NCBI GenBank assembly: GCA_036380435.1
Contig: DASVES010000320.1
Location: forward strand, 1-47,276
Reading direction: 5' to 3'
Length of the DNA stretch: 47,276 nt
Source: DASQDT01 sp036380435
GTDB taxonomy: Bacteria; Acidobacteriota; Blastocatellia; Pyrinomonadales; Pyrinomonadaceae
Below, piece by piece: positions 18,501 to 26,234 of the stretch. The position numbers and the translations under genes are program-made. Positions within the stretch are counted from its first letter, which is position 1. Each line of letters starts with the position of its first letter. Under the pieces are notes generated by a model. The model made no database searches. It had not been told where the DNA came from and saw only the letters and a program-made list of their open reading frames with translations.

Positions 18501-19203
18501 GCGAGAGTGCCTGACGATAATAATTCAGCGCATTTTGGTACTCGCCTAACGGCTGGTAAACATCACCGATGCGCTTGAGTGTGAGAGCTTCCGCCCGGCG
18601 ATCACCGACGGCCTTCCAGAAGGCTAACGAATCTTTGAACCTGTCAATCGCCCCGCGGCTGGACTGCGCCTTCCACTCTTTCAGCAGTCGCTCACCGTCC
18701 GCGAAAGTCTTCTCGGCATTGATTCGCTCCCTGTCCTCCGCGGTGGATGGTCTGATTTCTTCAACCCTCAGCTCGTAACGTCCGCGCGTCTGCTGTCCTT
18801 CCGGCGAGCGCACTTCCAGACGGTAGATTCCAGAGGTTTCGGCGATGAGTGAAACAGGTGTCGGCCCGTAATCACGGCAGTCGAGTTGAGCGAGCGCCTG
18901 CCCTCCCGGTTCGTAGAGAGTCACATCCGCGTCGATGCCCTGCGGCTCGACGACCGCGTGGAGGTATTGGCCAGTGTCGAGCGTGATTTGGTAAGAATGA
19001 ACTTCACCTGCGGAGAGTTCTTGTGCGGTTGATTTGCCGGGTGCAGGCAGAAGTGTACTGACCGCGCCGTGTTCCGTGCTGCTTGACTTGGCGAAGGCAG
19101 TGAGGGACGGGGGGCGGGGGCGGCTCTTAAACGTCGGCTCCGACAGGGTGAAAGCGATGGTTAAGAGGGCCAGACTATATTTGACATACTTGGTGAAAGA
19201 CAT
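15520..19203 (-). CDS. CHAT-domain caspase-like protease with PPC domain and TPR repeats
   Basis: A 1227-residue protein. An N-terminal signal or anchor (about 1-25) is followed by a pre-peptidase-like domain (GEVHSYQITLDTGQYLHAVV). About ten or more TPR units cover roughly residues 165-600, with GDVYQPLGEYQNALNYY-type repeats. A coiled-coil linker and the CHAT domain follow. The catalytic dyad is present: His1035 in HFATHG and Cys1084 in LSACNT. The very end has a transmembrane helix (about 1189-1211) and an Arg-rich stop-transfer tail. CHAT proteins are clan CD cysteine proteases related to caspases and separase. Some cut partner proteins in phage defence, others have unknown roles. DNA of the TPR part (about 17650-18750) is visibly less GC-rich than the CHAT part. 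The sigma factor gene lies downstream and a small-peptide gene upstream. Confidence 0.93.
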   Translation of the reverse strand: MSFTKYVKYSLALLTIAFTLSEPTFKSRPRPPSLTAFAKSSSTEHGAVSTLLPAPGKSTAQELSAGEVHSYQITLDTGQYLHAVVEPQGIDADVTLYEPGGQALAQLDCRDYGPTPVSLIAETSGIYRLEVRSPEGQQTRGRYELRVEEIRPSTAEDRERINAEKTFADGERLLKEWKAQSSRGAIDRFKDSLAFWKAVGDRRAEALTLKRIGDVYQPLGEYQNALNYYRQALSLQREIKDRRGEGETLNELSFVYLTLGDNPKALNLCTQALKLNRATGSRRGEAQALNNFGEVHYGLGKLQQSVEFYQQALPFWRELNDRKGQALTLLNFGYTYSDLGQIGKAFDSYNQSLPLWQAAHDRRGQALTLNAIGRLYSRLGESQEALNFFESAKQIIQPIKDPIEEARILNGMSFVYSGLGEKKRSLEYYNQALSLFRSVNYRSGEAATLYETGKVYHSLGDSQAALECFQQALSISKATSNHRLELYELREIGRIYDSWGWKDKALEYYSRTLPFWQRENDLRGETDTLNLIGRVYEGRGQRQKALEYYAKALPLSRKAEYRAAEAATLHNIARMERDSGRLAEASARAEEALGVVESLRGKVVSQDLRASYFASVREQYEFYIDLLMRLHRERPSEGFAAAAFEASERARARSLLETLSAARVGLRRKADPALLEREGALRKELNDRAEQRRARLQTGGEQAEASALAKEIDELSAQLREVGAQIRAGSLEHTASLQTQPLGLKAIQERVVDDSTLLLEYSLGEERSYLWAVTKGTIHSYELPGRAEIEDAANRVRSLLVAPQPVAGESARERQARVAQAEADYGREAERLSDMIIGPASEHLTGRRLLVVTEGALQYIPFGALTEPGTEASAGGAQERPEARPEGSARVPLFLRHEVVSLPSASILPTLQGGAARYEQAGRSVAVFADPVFDKDDARVRGADSSRPDAAPPHASADAVAHQGKQEVHRAIRDVSALFGGEGVPRLLASREEAEAIAAALPRGEVALVTGFGASRAAAVEPGLGRHRVIHFATHGILDSERPEMSGIVLSLVDERGEPQDGFLSLQDIYNLDLSADLVVLSACNTALGREVRGEGLIGLTRGFMYAGAGAVVASLWKVDDEATAELMKHFYAGMFQQGLAPPAALRQAQLAMWRQKRWRAPYYWAAFVIQGQYGELKGMGDGPAYFAQWGLAAWGGGAAAISFAALGAIRLRRRRRNSAGARQVKA

Positions 19204-19320
19204 CCGTGCATCTCGATGACAACCTTCTATTCTCTTTCAAGCTACTATGACTCCTTCAAAGCAAGTCTGAAATAGCCACAGGAAGATTACCCCAGACTTG
19301 CCGAGCGTTCCTTGTTCTTC

Positions 19321-19512
19321 TTATTTGGGCGATTTCTTCGGTGTCGTGGTCTTGGCTTGCCAGCCTAAGACTGCCCTATTGACACTACCAGCCTTAGATT
19401 GGCTTCCATTTCTGTTTGCCGAGCCAAATCTACCCTCAATGCTATGCCTGCTGTTCTGCATCGTTGCGGCAGACGTCTTAGAAATTCTACGCGGAAGTCT
19501 TTTGATAGACAT
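19321..19512 (-). CDS. Small basic Ser/Thr-rich protein
   Basis: A 63-residue protein with many Lys/Arg, Ser, Thr and Asn, no cysteine, and no signal or membrane segment. It starts MSIKRLPRRISKTSA and ends KTTTPKKSPK. The evidence that it is a real gene is its ribosome site, an uninterrupted AAAGGAGG five bases from the ATG, among the strongest in the window. It lies upstream of the CHAT gene (117 bases from its start) on the same strand. I do not recognise a family. Substrate or partner of the CHAT protease, or a modified peptide, are possibilities from position only. Confidence 0.6.
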   Translation of the reverse strand: MSIKRLPRRISKTSAATMQNSRHSIEGRFGSANRNGSQSKAGSVNRAVLGWQAKTTTPKKSPK

Positions 19513-19517
19513 TTTAG

Positions 19518-19525
19518 CCTCCTTT
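19518..19525 (-). promoter_or_regulatory. Strong Shine-Dalgarno sequence
   Basis: AAAGGAGG on the minus strand, five bases before the ATG at 19512. It is what separates this short ORF from chance frames. Confidence 0.85.
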
Positions 19526-19705
19526 GGTTGAATTCGGGTCAGATGAGCGAGGCCGGTAAAACTGTAGCGCGCTTCCTACCTGGCAGAGGGGTTGCGTGTT
19601 GCGTTCAAGCGAATCTCACCTGAGCCGCAACACTTGATATTCCAGAATCGTCACCCCGTCAATCAAATTCTTCAACCCCTGACTGTTGTGAGGGCGCATC
19701 ATGCC

Positions 19706-20938
19706 TTATCGTCCTTGTCCTTGCGGGCCGGCCCTGTCGGGTCGGCGCGTTGTGCTCACGAAAGCGTCGAGGAATGCGCCCCAGCGCGTGTCCTTGACGA
19801 AGTCGAGATTTTGATAAGTGCGTGAGACCTCTTTCTGTGGGAAGTAAATCGAAAGCCCGTAGCAGTATTGCAGGGCGGCCTCTTTGTAGACTGACTTCAC
19901 GACGAACTCGTCAGGCCCGACGGTCTTCATCACCTCTTCGCAGGCGGAGCGCACCTCCGCGTGATCGGAGTTCTCCCGGAGCAGGCTGCAAAAATCGTAA
20001 AGGTCAACATACTCCGTCCCGTCGAAGGATTGGGCCTGCCAGCGCGAGAGCACGATTGACTTGATCATCCCGGCCTCAGGCAGGCGTTCGAGCAGCGCCC
20101 CGGCCAGGGCGTCAACGGAGCGGGCGAGCGCGTCGCACTTGCCGAGGTCGCAGACCGCCTGCGTGACACTGACGTCTTCATAATCGGCGTAGGAGGCGAG
20201 GTACTTCTCGGCGACGAGACAGGCGAGGCGCTCAGGCTCCATTTCGGGACGGGCGACAAGCTCGCCGAGAATCCTGTTGTAAGGCCAGCCGTCGAGCGGC
20301 GCGACGCCTTCGGGCGCGACGGTGAAGCGCGCCCCGCCGCGCACCTGGTAACACACCTCCGCGCCGCTCATTAGGCAGGCGTCCATGCCGAGAACGTCCA
20401 CCTCGCGCCCGATGATTTCGCGCGCCGCGTCGAGCGCCTGCTTGAACTTCCGCGTGTCGAGAAAGTCCACGGTGTCGGAGTCGAGGACGGCCGCGTGGCT
20501 GATGCCGATGCCGCGCGTTGGTTGGCCGCATCCCTCGTCCGCGTCGGGGCGGTGCGGGTGGCTCGCGGCGTTGGGCACGTTCTCGTCGTCCGCCCCGTTG
20601 CCGTGGCCCCACATGACGAGCATGTAGCGCCGGGCCGGGTAGTTCTCGACGCCCCAGCGGACGAACGCCTCAAGCGAGCGCGGGTCGGCGGTGTCCGTCT
20701 CGCCCAAGTCCTCGACAACGTCTCCGGCGAGGGCGCCGTCGCGGCCGTCTTTCCTGAGATAGTACCGCTTCGTCGGGCGGTGCTTCACGCCGCGGCTGAA
20801 CTGCGCGATCAGGGCGACCTCCGCGGTCGAGCCGGCCTCCTTCATCTCCTTGAGGTCGGCGAAGCCGTTGTTGTCGAGGTGTTTGTCGCCGGCCATGTAG
20901 ACCATCACCGTCCACTGCCGCTCTTTCATTACGTGCAA
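19706..20938 (-). CDS. Clostripain-family (C11) cysteine protease
   Basis: A 410-residue clan CD cysteine protease. It begins with the characteristic KERQWTVMVYMAGDKHLD strand. The catalytic histidine is His112 in MWGHGNG and the cysteine is Cys188 in MDACLMSG. The later VAPEGVAPLDGWPYNRIL segment is also typical of C11. These enzymes usually cut after Arg or Lys and are activated by self-cleavage. There is no signal peptide, so it is probably cytoplasmic, unlike secreted clostripain. A TTG start nine bases after AAGGAG fits best; an ATG three codons later is the alternative. It lies 37 bases downstream of a second C11 protease, so they likely form an operon. Confidence 0.92.
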   Translation of the reverse strand: MHVMKERQWTVMVYMAGDKHLDNNGFADLKEMKEAGSTAEVALIAQFSRGVKHRPTKRYYLRKDGRDGALAGDVVEDLGETDTADPRSLEAFVRWGVENYPARRYMLVMWGHGNGADDENVPNAASHPHRPDADEGCGQPTRGIGISHAAVLDSDTVDFLDTRKFKQALDAAREIIGREVDVLGMDACLMSGAEVCYQVRGGARFTVAPEGVAPLDGWPYNRILGELVARPEMEPERLACLVAEKYLASYADYEDVSVTQAVCDLGKCDALARSVDALAGALLERLPEAGMIKSIVLSRWQAQSFDGTEYVDLYDFCSLLRENSDHAEVRSACEEVMKTVGPDEFVVKSVYKEAALQYCYGLSIYFPQKEVSRTYQNLDFVKDTRWGAFLDAFVSTTRRPDRAGPQGQGR

Positions 20939-20975
20939 GGCGCTTGGCTCCTTCCCGACTTAGTTCTCCTTGACA

Positions 20976-22721
20976 CTATCGCTTGACTCGACCGCCGGAA
21001 GACTTATTGATTCGACGGCCGGAAGGCTTCTGAATTTTGACAGCCTTGTCACGCCGCGCGCCGGTCTTCTCTTTCGGCTCGGCGCCGCTCGGCGCATCAG
21101 CATCACAGTCCTCGCACTCAAAAAACTCCGTGGGCGGGTTCCTCATGGTGCCGATGACATTGCTCAAGCCTTTATCCACTGAGCTGTTTTTATCCACTGA
21201 GCTGTTTTTATCCACTGAGCTGTTCCGATGACCCAGCAAGATGGACTGGCTGCCGCTGGCGACGTTGTACTTATCAATCGTGGCCCTGCGGCTGAAGCTT
21301 TGCGGCTCGCCGCGGCCGGGGCGCGCGGCGCGCGTCGTCGCCGCGAGGTAGGCCCGGAGGAAGAGCGCCCACTCGGAGTTCGTGGCGAAGTAGAGTTTCT
21401 GGTAGTCGTTCAGGTCGGCCGGGACATCCGCCCACGGGAAGTAGATCGAGACGCCATAGGAATACTGGACGGTCAGCCCGCTGTAGCACGACTTCAGGAC
21501 GAAGCCCGGCATCTCGCGGAAGTTGTCGGTGTACTCCCGGCCCTCGAACTCGGAACGGAAGGCGGCGTCCGCCTTCGCGGCCTCCGGCTCGTTGGCGCTG
21601 CCCCGGATGGTGTTCATCACGTTCTGGCAGGCCGTCTGCACGTCTTCGTACTCGCAGTTGGCTTTCAGCAGTTGGCAGAAGTCGTAGAGGTCTGTGTACT
21701 GCTCGCGCTTGTAGGGCTGCGCCTCCCAGTGCGACACGAGGAGCGCCCTTCTCACTTCGGGGTCAGTCTCGCCCTCGCCGGTCTTCGGGTCGGGCAGGTA
21801 ACCCCGCAGAGTTCTGGACAGGCTCTTGACGGCGGCCATCAGATGGACGCTCTCGCCGAGGTCGCAGGCCGCCTGATCCACTGAGACGGCCGCCGCCCGG
21901 TAGTCGCTGTAGTAGTTGATGTAGTCGCAGACGATTTTCCGCGAGAGTTCCTTCACGTAATAGTCGTCGTCACCACTCTCGTCTCCCGCCGCGAAGTCCC
22001 TGACCGTCTCCAGCACGCTCGCGTAGGGCCAGCCGGTGAGCGGCTCGAAGCCCTCGGCGCCGATCATCACCTTCGCGTGGTTGTGCACGCTGTAGGCGAC
22101 CTCGGTCATGCTCATCAGGCAACTGTCCAGACCGAGGATGTCGATCTTCCTGCCGCCCAGCAAATCTTCGTTAACCCGCTCGATCAGTTTGGCCATGCTG
22201 ATCACGCTCAGCCGGTCTCGCGCGTCCGCCAAATCCTTGTCGAGGAAGTCGCCGAGGATGCCGCCCCCGTGTCCCGACAGGACGAGCATGTAGTGTTCGG
22301 CCTCGTGATTCCTGATGCAATGTTTGACGAAATTACAAATCCCTTCGGAGTACGACGGTGGTTTCTCCTCGGCAGACTCTTCGTCGATGACCACGCCCGA
22401 GCGTTTGGCCGCGCCTGGGCGTTTGGCCGCGACCCGCGCCTGCGACCGCTCCCGCGCCCGCGCCCTCCGGGACTCATCCTCCTCCTGACCCTTTCTTCCC
22501 CTGTTCAATTTGGCGTTGAGGTTGCCCGGCTTGGTGTCGAAGTCGATAACCAGTCTCGTGTTCTCGTGGAGGCCGGTGTCGAGCTGCGCGATCACGGCGA
22601 TGTCGTCATCCGTCCCGACCCTACACATCTCGGTGAGGACGAAGATGCACTCCGCGCTCAGATTGTTGTCGCCGGCCAGATGCACCATGACTGTCCATTT
22701 ATGTTTCGTTCCTTCGCACAT
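20976..22721 (-). CDS. Clostripain-family (C11) cysteine protease, larger paralogue
   Basis: About 581 residues. It starts at MCEGTKHKWTVMVHLAGDNN, ten bases after AAAGGAG. Catalytic residues are His151 in LSGHGGG and Cys201 in LDSCLMS, with the EGFEPLTGWPYASVL segment downstream. Compared with its neighbour it has a charged insert at about residues 75-120, rich in Arg/Glu/Lys. Such inserts are often where C11 proteases are cut for activation, but that is inference. It also has a C-terminal tail of about 100 residues that is low in complexity and includes three copies of NSSVDK and a basic end. No signal peptide is seen. Two tandem C11 genes without signals near a CHAT protease suggest an intracellular proteolytic group. 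Confidence 0.92.
   Translation of the reverse strand: MCEGTKHKWTVMVHLAGDNNLSAECIFVLTEMCRVGTDDDIAVIAQLDTGLHENTRLVIDFDTKPGNLNAKLNRGRKGQEEDESRRARARERSQARVAAKRPGAAKRSGVVIDEESAEEKPPSYSEGICNFVKHCIRNHEAEHYMLVLSGHGGGILGDFLDKDLADARDRLSVISMAKLIERVNEDLLGGRKIDILGLDSCLMSMTEVAYSVHNHAKVMIGAEGFEPLTGWPYASVLETVRDFAAGDESGDDDYYVKELSRKIVCDYINYYSDYRAAAVSVDQAACDLGESVHLMAAVKSLSRTLRGYLPDPKTGEGETDPEVRRALLVSHWEAQPYKREQYTDLYDFCQLLKANCEYEDVQTACQNVMNTIRGSANEPEAAKADAAFRSEFEGREYTDNFREMPGFVLKSCYSGLTVQYSYGVSIYFPWADVPADLNDYQKLYFATNSEWALFLRAYLAATTRAARPGRGEPQSFSRRATIDKYNVASGSQSILLGHRNSSVDKNSSVDKNSSVDKGLSNVIGTMRNPPTEFFECEDCDADAPSGAEPKEKTGARRDKAVKIQKPSGRRINKSSGGRVKR
21171..21224. repeat. Three perfect 18-base tandem units in a protease tail
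   Basis: TTTATCCACTGAGCTGTT occurs three times without a mismatch (21171-21188, 21189-21206, 21207-21224). On the minus strand it encodes NSSVDK three times in the C11 protease C-terminal tail. Exact identity points to recent slippage. Confidence 0.95.
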
Positions 22722-23184
22722 GAGGTGAGTGCTCCTTTCGCTACTCTTCAGACTCGGGGCAAGTGAGCCGAAACTTCCCGCCCGCGGACGGGGTTGAGGC
22801 CCGCGGCACATGTCTTCTATAGCGTTGGCCGTCGCTGACGGCGATTGCTGCCCGCGACGGGGCCGCGAATTGAGCCACGCGCGCTCGGCGCTGAGGCCAT
22901 GACTTCGAAGGGCGACAAACGTCTCGAATTCTCAGACACGCCCTCAACCTTTAATGACTATATGACTGGAGATATTTCGCCTTCGCTTAAAGTGCAAGCG
23001 TTTGGGAAGGTGTAACCGGAGCGTCGCCCGGCGCCTGGCAGCGGCTTCGGACGGTTGGCGGATTCTATACCAACGTGCGGGGCAGTCAAAGGTTTTATTA
23101 ACCAAACGCGAAGGGGCGGAATTCGGAGACTTCCGCGGGCCGCTTCGCCCATCGTGCAGCGCGTCGAGTTGCGGTGCGGGCAGC
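22722..23184. other. Intergenic region, probable promoter of the C11 protease pair
   Basis: About 460 bases with no convincing gene; the frames here have no family resemblance and no good ribosome site apart from the AAAGGAG serving the C11 gene at 22732-22738. The stretch 22945-22990 is AT-richer and is a plausible promoter area. I could not define -35/-10 boxes with confidence. Confidence 0.5.
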
Positions 23185-23511
23185 TTAGGAGTCGCCGGGC
23201 GTCGAGCGTTTGGTGAGCCACTGGACGAGCGGGCGCAGGCTCTCGGGCATGTCGGCGTCAGAGGCGACCACCGTGCGAGTGTCCTCATCGTCCTCCACTA
23301 CCAGACGGTAATGGAAGGCGTCGGGGCGTGGCCGCGCTGCGCCGGCGCGCTCCGCATTCTGACGACTCGCGGCGCTCGGGATGTCGGCCTCCGCTAAAAG
23401 TCCGCGGAGTTCCTCTGCCTCATCGGCAGCGAGTTCGTCGGTGTCCACCTTGAAGCTTCGTCTCATCGCCGGCGCGGCGAAACCGCCGGCCCGATCAAAA
23501 CTGATTCGCAT
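23185..23511 (-). CDS. Emfourin-like inhibitor of M4 protease
   Basis: A 108-residue protein starting MRISFDRAGGFAAPAMRRSF, six bases after a GGAAGGGAG ribosome site. The N-terminal strand with the F-x-R-x-GGFA pattern, a middle helix (ADEAEELRGLLAEAD), the FHYRLVVEDD strand and the terminal LRPLVQWL helix match the layout of emfourin. Emfourin is the small protein inhibitor encoded beside protealysin in Serratia and in many bacteria and archaea. The gene directly follows an M4 protealysin-like gene on the same strand, 216 bases downstream, which is the known arrangement. The role is to hold the intracellular protease inactive. The assignment is by pattern and context; no structure was computed. 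Confidence 0.83.
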   Translation of the reverse strand: MRISFDRAGGFAAPAMRRSFKVDTDELAADEAEELRGLLAEADIPSAASRQNAERAGAARPRPDAFHYRLVVEDDEDTRTVVASDADMPESLRPLVQWLTKRSTPGDS

Positions 23512-23727
23512 GAAGAACTCCCTTCCGTTCGACGATCTCGGGCGCGCTCGGACGCGGCGGGCGGACCGGCCGCACAGTCCGTACACGTCTGTTGTTATGG
23601 AGGGAGGCGGCGGGCCGGCGGGCCGTGCGGATGATAGCACGGCCCGCGAGCCAGGGGTTGGGTGATGGGGGTGGGGCGTGAGGGGGTTTCAGAGGCCCGC
23701 TCAGCCGGCGCCCGCCGCCGTGTGTGT

Positions 23728-24933
23728 TCAGGCGACCTCGGCGGCCCTGCGGAACACCTCGCCCATCTGTTCGAGTTGCTTCTTCAGCGCCGCTCCGTTC
23801 GACTCGTAGGGCGGCTTCGTGCCTCCCTTGCCTCTGCTCTTTGTCGCGGCGGGTGCGGTGATGTTGATGCCGACCTCGGCCCACGCCTCCCTGACAGCCT
23901 GCTGCTGGGCGCTGCCAGCGCCAAAGACGGCGCCGGCCACCTGCGCCGTGATGTTGGCGCAGTCCTGAAATTGGGCCATCTCCCAGAGTTGGAGCAGGGC
24001 GTTGTACCAGATGAGACCGGCATCCTCCCATGCGTAGCCGCCGAGCTGGCGGGCGACGAGGTAGAAGGCGTGGTTCGGAATCCCGGAGTTGATGTGTACG
24101 CCGCCCCAGTCGTTCCACTCGTCGTCGGGCATGTTCCGGTAGTCGCTCATGTGTTTGGGTTGCGGGTCGCGGCCCCCCAGTTGCGGGTCGTCGTAGGCGC
24201 TGCCGGGGTCTTTCATCGAGCGCAGGGCGACGCCGTTGATCCCATCGGCGAGCAGTCCGGCGCCGATCAGCCAGTCGGCCTCGTCGGCGGTCTGTTTGGG
24301 GTCGGCCGCATACTGCTTGATGAGCGAGCCGAAGACATCGGAGAACGACTCGTTGAGCGCGCCCGGCTGCTTGTGGTAGACGAGCTTGGCCGTGTAGTCC
24401 GTGACGCCGTGCGTCAGCTCGTGGCCGATGACATCGAGCGAGCGGGTGAACCCCTTGAAGATGATGTTATCGCCGTCGCCGAAGACCATCTGCCGGCCGT
24501 TCCAGAAGGCGTTGTTATAGCCGGCGCCGAAGTGGACGGTGGCGACGAGGCGCATGCCGCGGTCGTCGATGGAGTTGCGGTCGAGGACTTCCGAGAAGAA
24601 GTCGTAGGTCGCGCCGAGGCCGTCGAACGCCTGCGCGGCGGCCCCGCCGCCCGACGGCGGATTCGACTCGTCGCCGACGAGCTTGCCCGGCAGCTCGAAC
24701 TCGTTGAGGAACTTACCCTCGGCGTCGTGGATGACGCGGGTCTTCTCGCCGGGCGGGTTGGTGGTCAGCGCGGCGCGGACGCGTCCGACGATCTCGCGCT
24801 GGCCGCGGACGCGGGCCGAGGTCACCAGAGTCCGCAACGCCGCCTCGCGAACCGTGGCGTCCTTACTCTGGGCCATTGCCCGCAGCATGTGCGGGGGGAT
24901 GATGCAGTTGACTGATTTCCGATGGGTACACAT
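23728..24933 (-). CDS. Protealysin-like M4 metalloprotease
   Basis: A 401-residue zinc protease. Instead of a signal peptide and long FTP/PepSY prosequence, it has the short protealysin-type propeptide with the IIPPHMLRAM motif at residues 11-20. Zinc ligands are His171 and His175 with catalytic Glu172 in HELTH, and the third ligand Glu195 in NESFSD. The proton-donating histidine lies in INSGIPNHAFYLVA. The C-terminal 40 residues are a Lys/Gly-rich linker plus a helix. AAAGGAG lies nine bases before the ATG. Family knowledge: protealysin-like enzymes can act inside cells or be exported without a signal, and are kept in check by emfourin, whose homologue lies just downstream. It is probably part of the same expression unit. 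Confidence 0.95.
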   Translation of the reverse strand: MCTHRKSVNCIIPPHMLRAMAQSKDATVREAALRTLVTSARVRGQREIVGRVRAALTTNPPGEKTRVIHDAEGKFLNEFELPGKLVGDESNPPSGGGAAAQAFDGLGATYDFFSEVLDRNSIDDRGMRLVATVHFGAGYNNAFWNGRQMVFGDGDNIIFKGFTRSLDVIGHELTHGVTDYTAKLVYHKQPGALNESFSDVFGSLIKQYAADPKQTADEADWLIGAGLLADGINGVALRSMKDPGSAYDDPQLGGRDPQPKHMSDYRNMPDDEWNDWGGVHINSGIPNHAFYLVARQLGGYAWEDAGLIWYNALLQLWEMAQFQDCANITAQVAGAVFGAGSAQQQAVREAWAEVGINITAPAATKSRGKGGTKPPYESNGAALKKQLEQMGEVFRRAAEVA

Positions 24934-25120
24934 AGTTTCCGTCTCCTTTCAAAAGTGCAGGGGCGTCGGCGTTCAGGGATGGTCGCGTCGCCGCACGCGA
25001 AAGAGAGCCGCCCGCCCGACAGTTGTATCGGCTTGCGGCCGACACAGGCTTGTTGAGAAGTTCTCAACGAAGTAGTCGGCTCGAATGATTCGTCAGGCGT
25101 CGCTCCCGACTCTACGCATT

Positions 25121-25663
25121 TCAATTCAAGTCAGACAGGAAGGCAGAGACTCTGCTCTTCAACTCTTCGATCAGGGGTTTGAGTTTGTCTGTCACTGGTT
25201 TGGTGACGGCCGGGTCGGCCTTCGGCTTAACCGCGTTGGCGACCGCCTCCGCTTCGGAGTTTAAAGAGTGAATCTGAGTGTCAACCTCTCTGACGGTCTC
25301 CATCACGGCTTTGAAACGGCTCACGTCATCCGCGTCCCAAAACCTGTGGAGCAGGGCCGCGTTGACGTACTCCTGTTTGCGTAAATTCACGATGGCGTCG
25401 TTGTATGGCTTCACGGCCAGCTCAAGTGACGATTTAGAAGTCCAGCCCTGTTCGTAAAACTCGGTGACGTTCTCGGCGGAAAAAGTGTAGTTCGAGAGGT
25501 CGGTGGCGAGTTTCTCGTAATGGGTGGTTCTCAGGTTTGCCCGGTTCACGGCAAATTTAATGTTGCCCACGATGCTGTCAGAAAAAACCGTGAGGAGGGC
25601 GACAAGCGTGGTCACGAACAGGGTAGTGAAGTTGTCTTTAATTTTTTCCCAGATCGTAGCCAT
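25121..25663 (-). CDS. Membrane-anchored helical protein of unknown function
   Basis: A 180-residue protein with one N-terminal membrane segment (about 13-33, FTTLFVTTLVALLTVFSDSIV). About 145 residues of predicted helix follow, rich in Glu, Lys and Ala, including QIHSLNSEAEAVANAV and a C-terminal LKPLIEELKSRVSAFL. There are no cysteines. An AGAGGAAG ribosome site supports the ATG. I do not recognise the family. It lies upstream of the M4 protease gene on the same strand, with 187 bases between. A short anchored helical rod could be a scaffold, sensor or protease target; none is shown. Confidence 0.7.
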   Translation of the reverse strand: MATIWEKIKDNFTTLFVTTLVALLTVFSDSIVGNIKFAVNRANLRTTHYEKLATDLSNYTFSAENVTEFYEQGWTSKSSLELAVKPYNDAIVNLRKQEYVNAALLHRFWDADDVSRFKAVMETVREVDTQIHSLNSEAEAVANAVKPKADPAVTKPVTDKLKPLIEELKSRVSAFLSDLN

Positions 25664-25728
25664 GAATTACTTCCTCTCTCCTGCGGACGACCGAGCCGAA
25701 AGTGTGTGCGACTGCGAGACCCTGTCTG

Positions 25729-26166
25729 TCAGACCGGCAGGTCGCGGCCCGGCGGGCACGGCTTGAGGACAGCTTTCATCCCCGCCGCCAACGCGCCGAT
25801 AACCTCGATCAAATTTTCGCCGACGAAGAGGCAGCGGCCCACGGGCACGCCGGCGCGCGTGGCCGCCAGCCTGTAAATCTCCGCGTCGGGCTTGGCCACG
25901 CCGGCGTCGTGGTCAGAGATGAACAGCTCGGGGTCGATGAACTCCTCAAGGCCGGCTCGGCGCAGCAGCGTCTTCCCGTCCTCGTTCGTCAGCCCCGGCC
26001 CGAGCGTCGTAATCACCCCGACCCTCACGCCCACCGCTTCGCGCATCATCCGCAGAAGCCGCGCGCTGCTCGGGAAGGCCACCAGCCTCCCCGTCGCCGC
26101 GTCCCGCTCGCCGAGCGTCCCGCCGATATCGAAGAACACGAAATCGATCTCACGCATGCCTGCCAT
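25729..26166 (-). CDS. HAD-superfamily hydrolase, small
   Basis: A 145-residue HAD-fold protein without a recognisable cap domain. Motif I is VFFDIGGTL, where the nucleophile aspartate is kept but the second, acid/base aspartate is glycine. Motif II threonine is in VGVITTLG, the motif III lysine is in GVAKPDAEIY, and motif IV is FVGENLIEV. There the usual Asp residues are replaced by Glu and Asn-Leu-Ile-Glu. The altered motifs I and IV suggest changed chemistry or weak phosphatase activity. At 145 residues it is short for the family. It is between two unknown genes on the minus strand and may belong to the same unit. Confidence 0.8.
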   Translation of the reverse strand: MAGMREIDFVFFDIGGTLGERDAATGRLVAFPSSARLLRMMREAVGVRVGVITTLGPGLTNEDGKTLLRRAGLEEFIDPELFISDHDAGVAKPDAEIYRLAATRAGVPVGRCLFVGENLIEVIGALAAGMKAVLKPCPPGRDLPV

Positions 26167-26234
26167 CGTGATGTCGTCCCCTTTCGCACGCGGCGGCGGC
26201 GTGTCGCGCCTAAGCGTTCACGCCACCAGCGACG

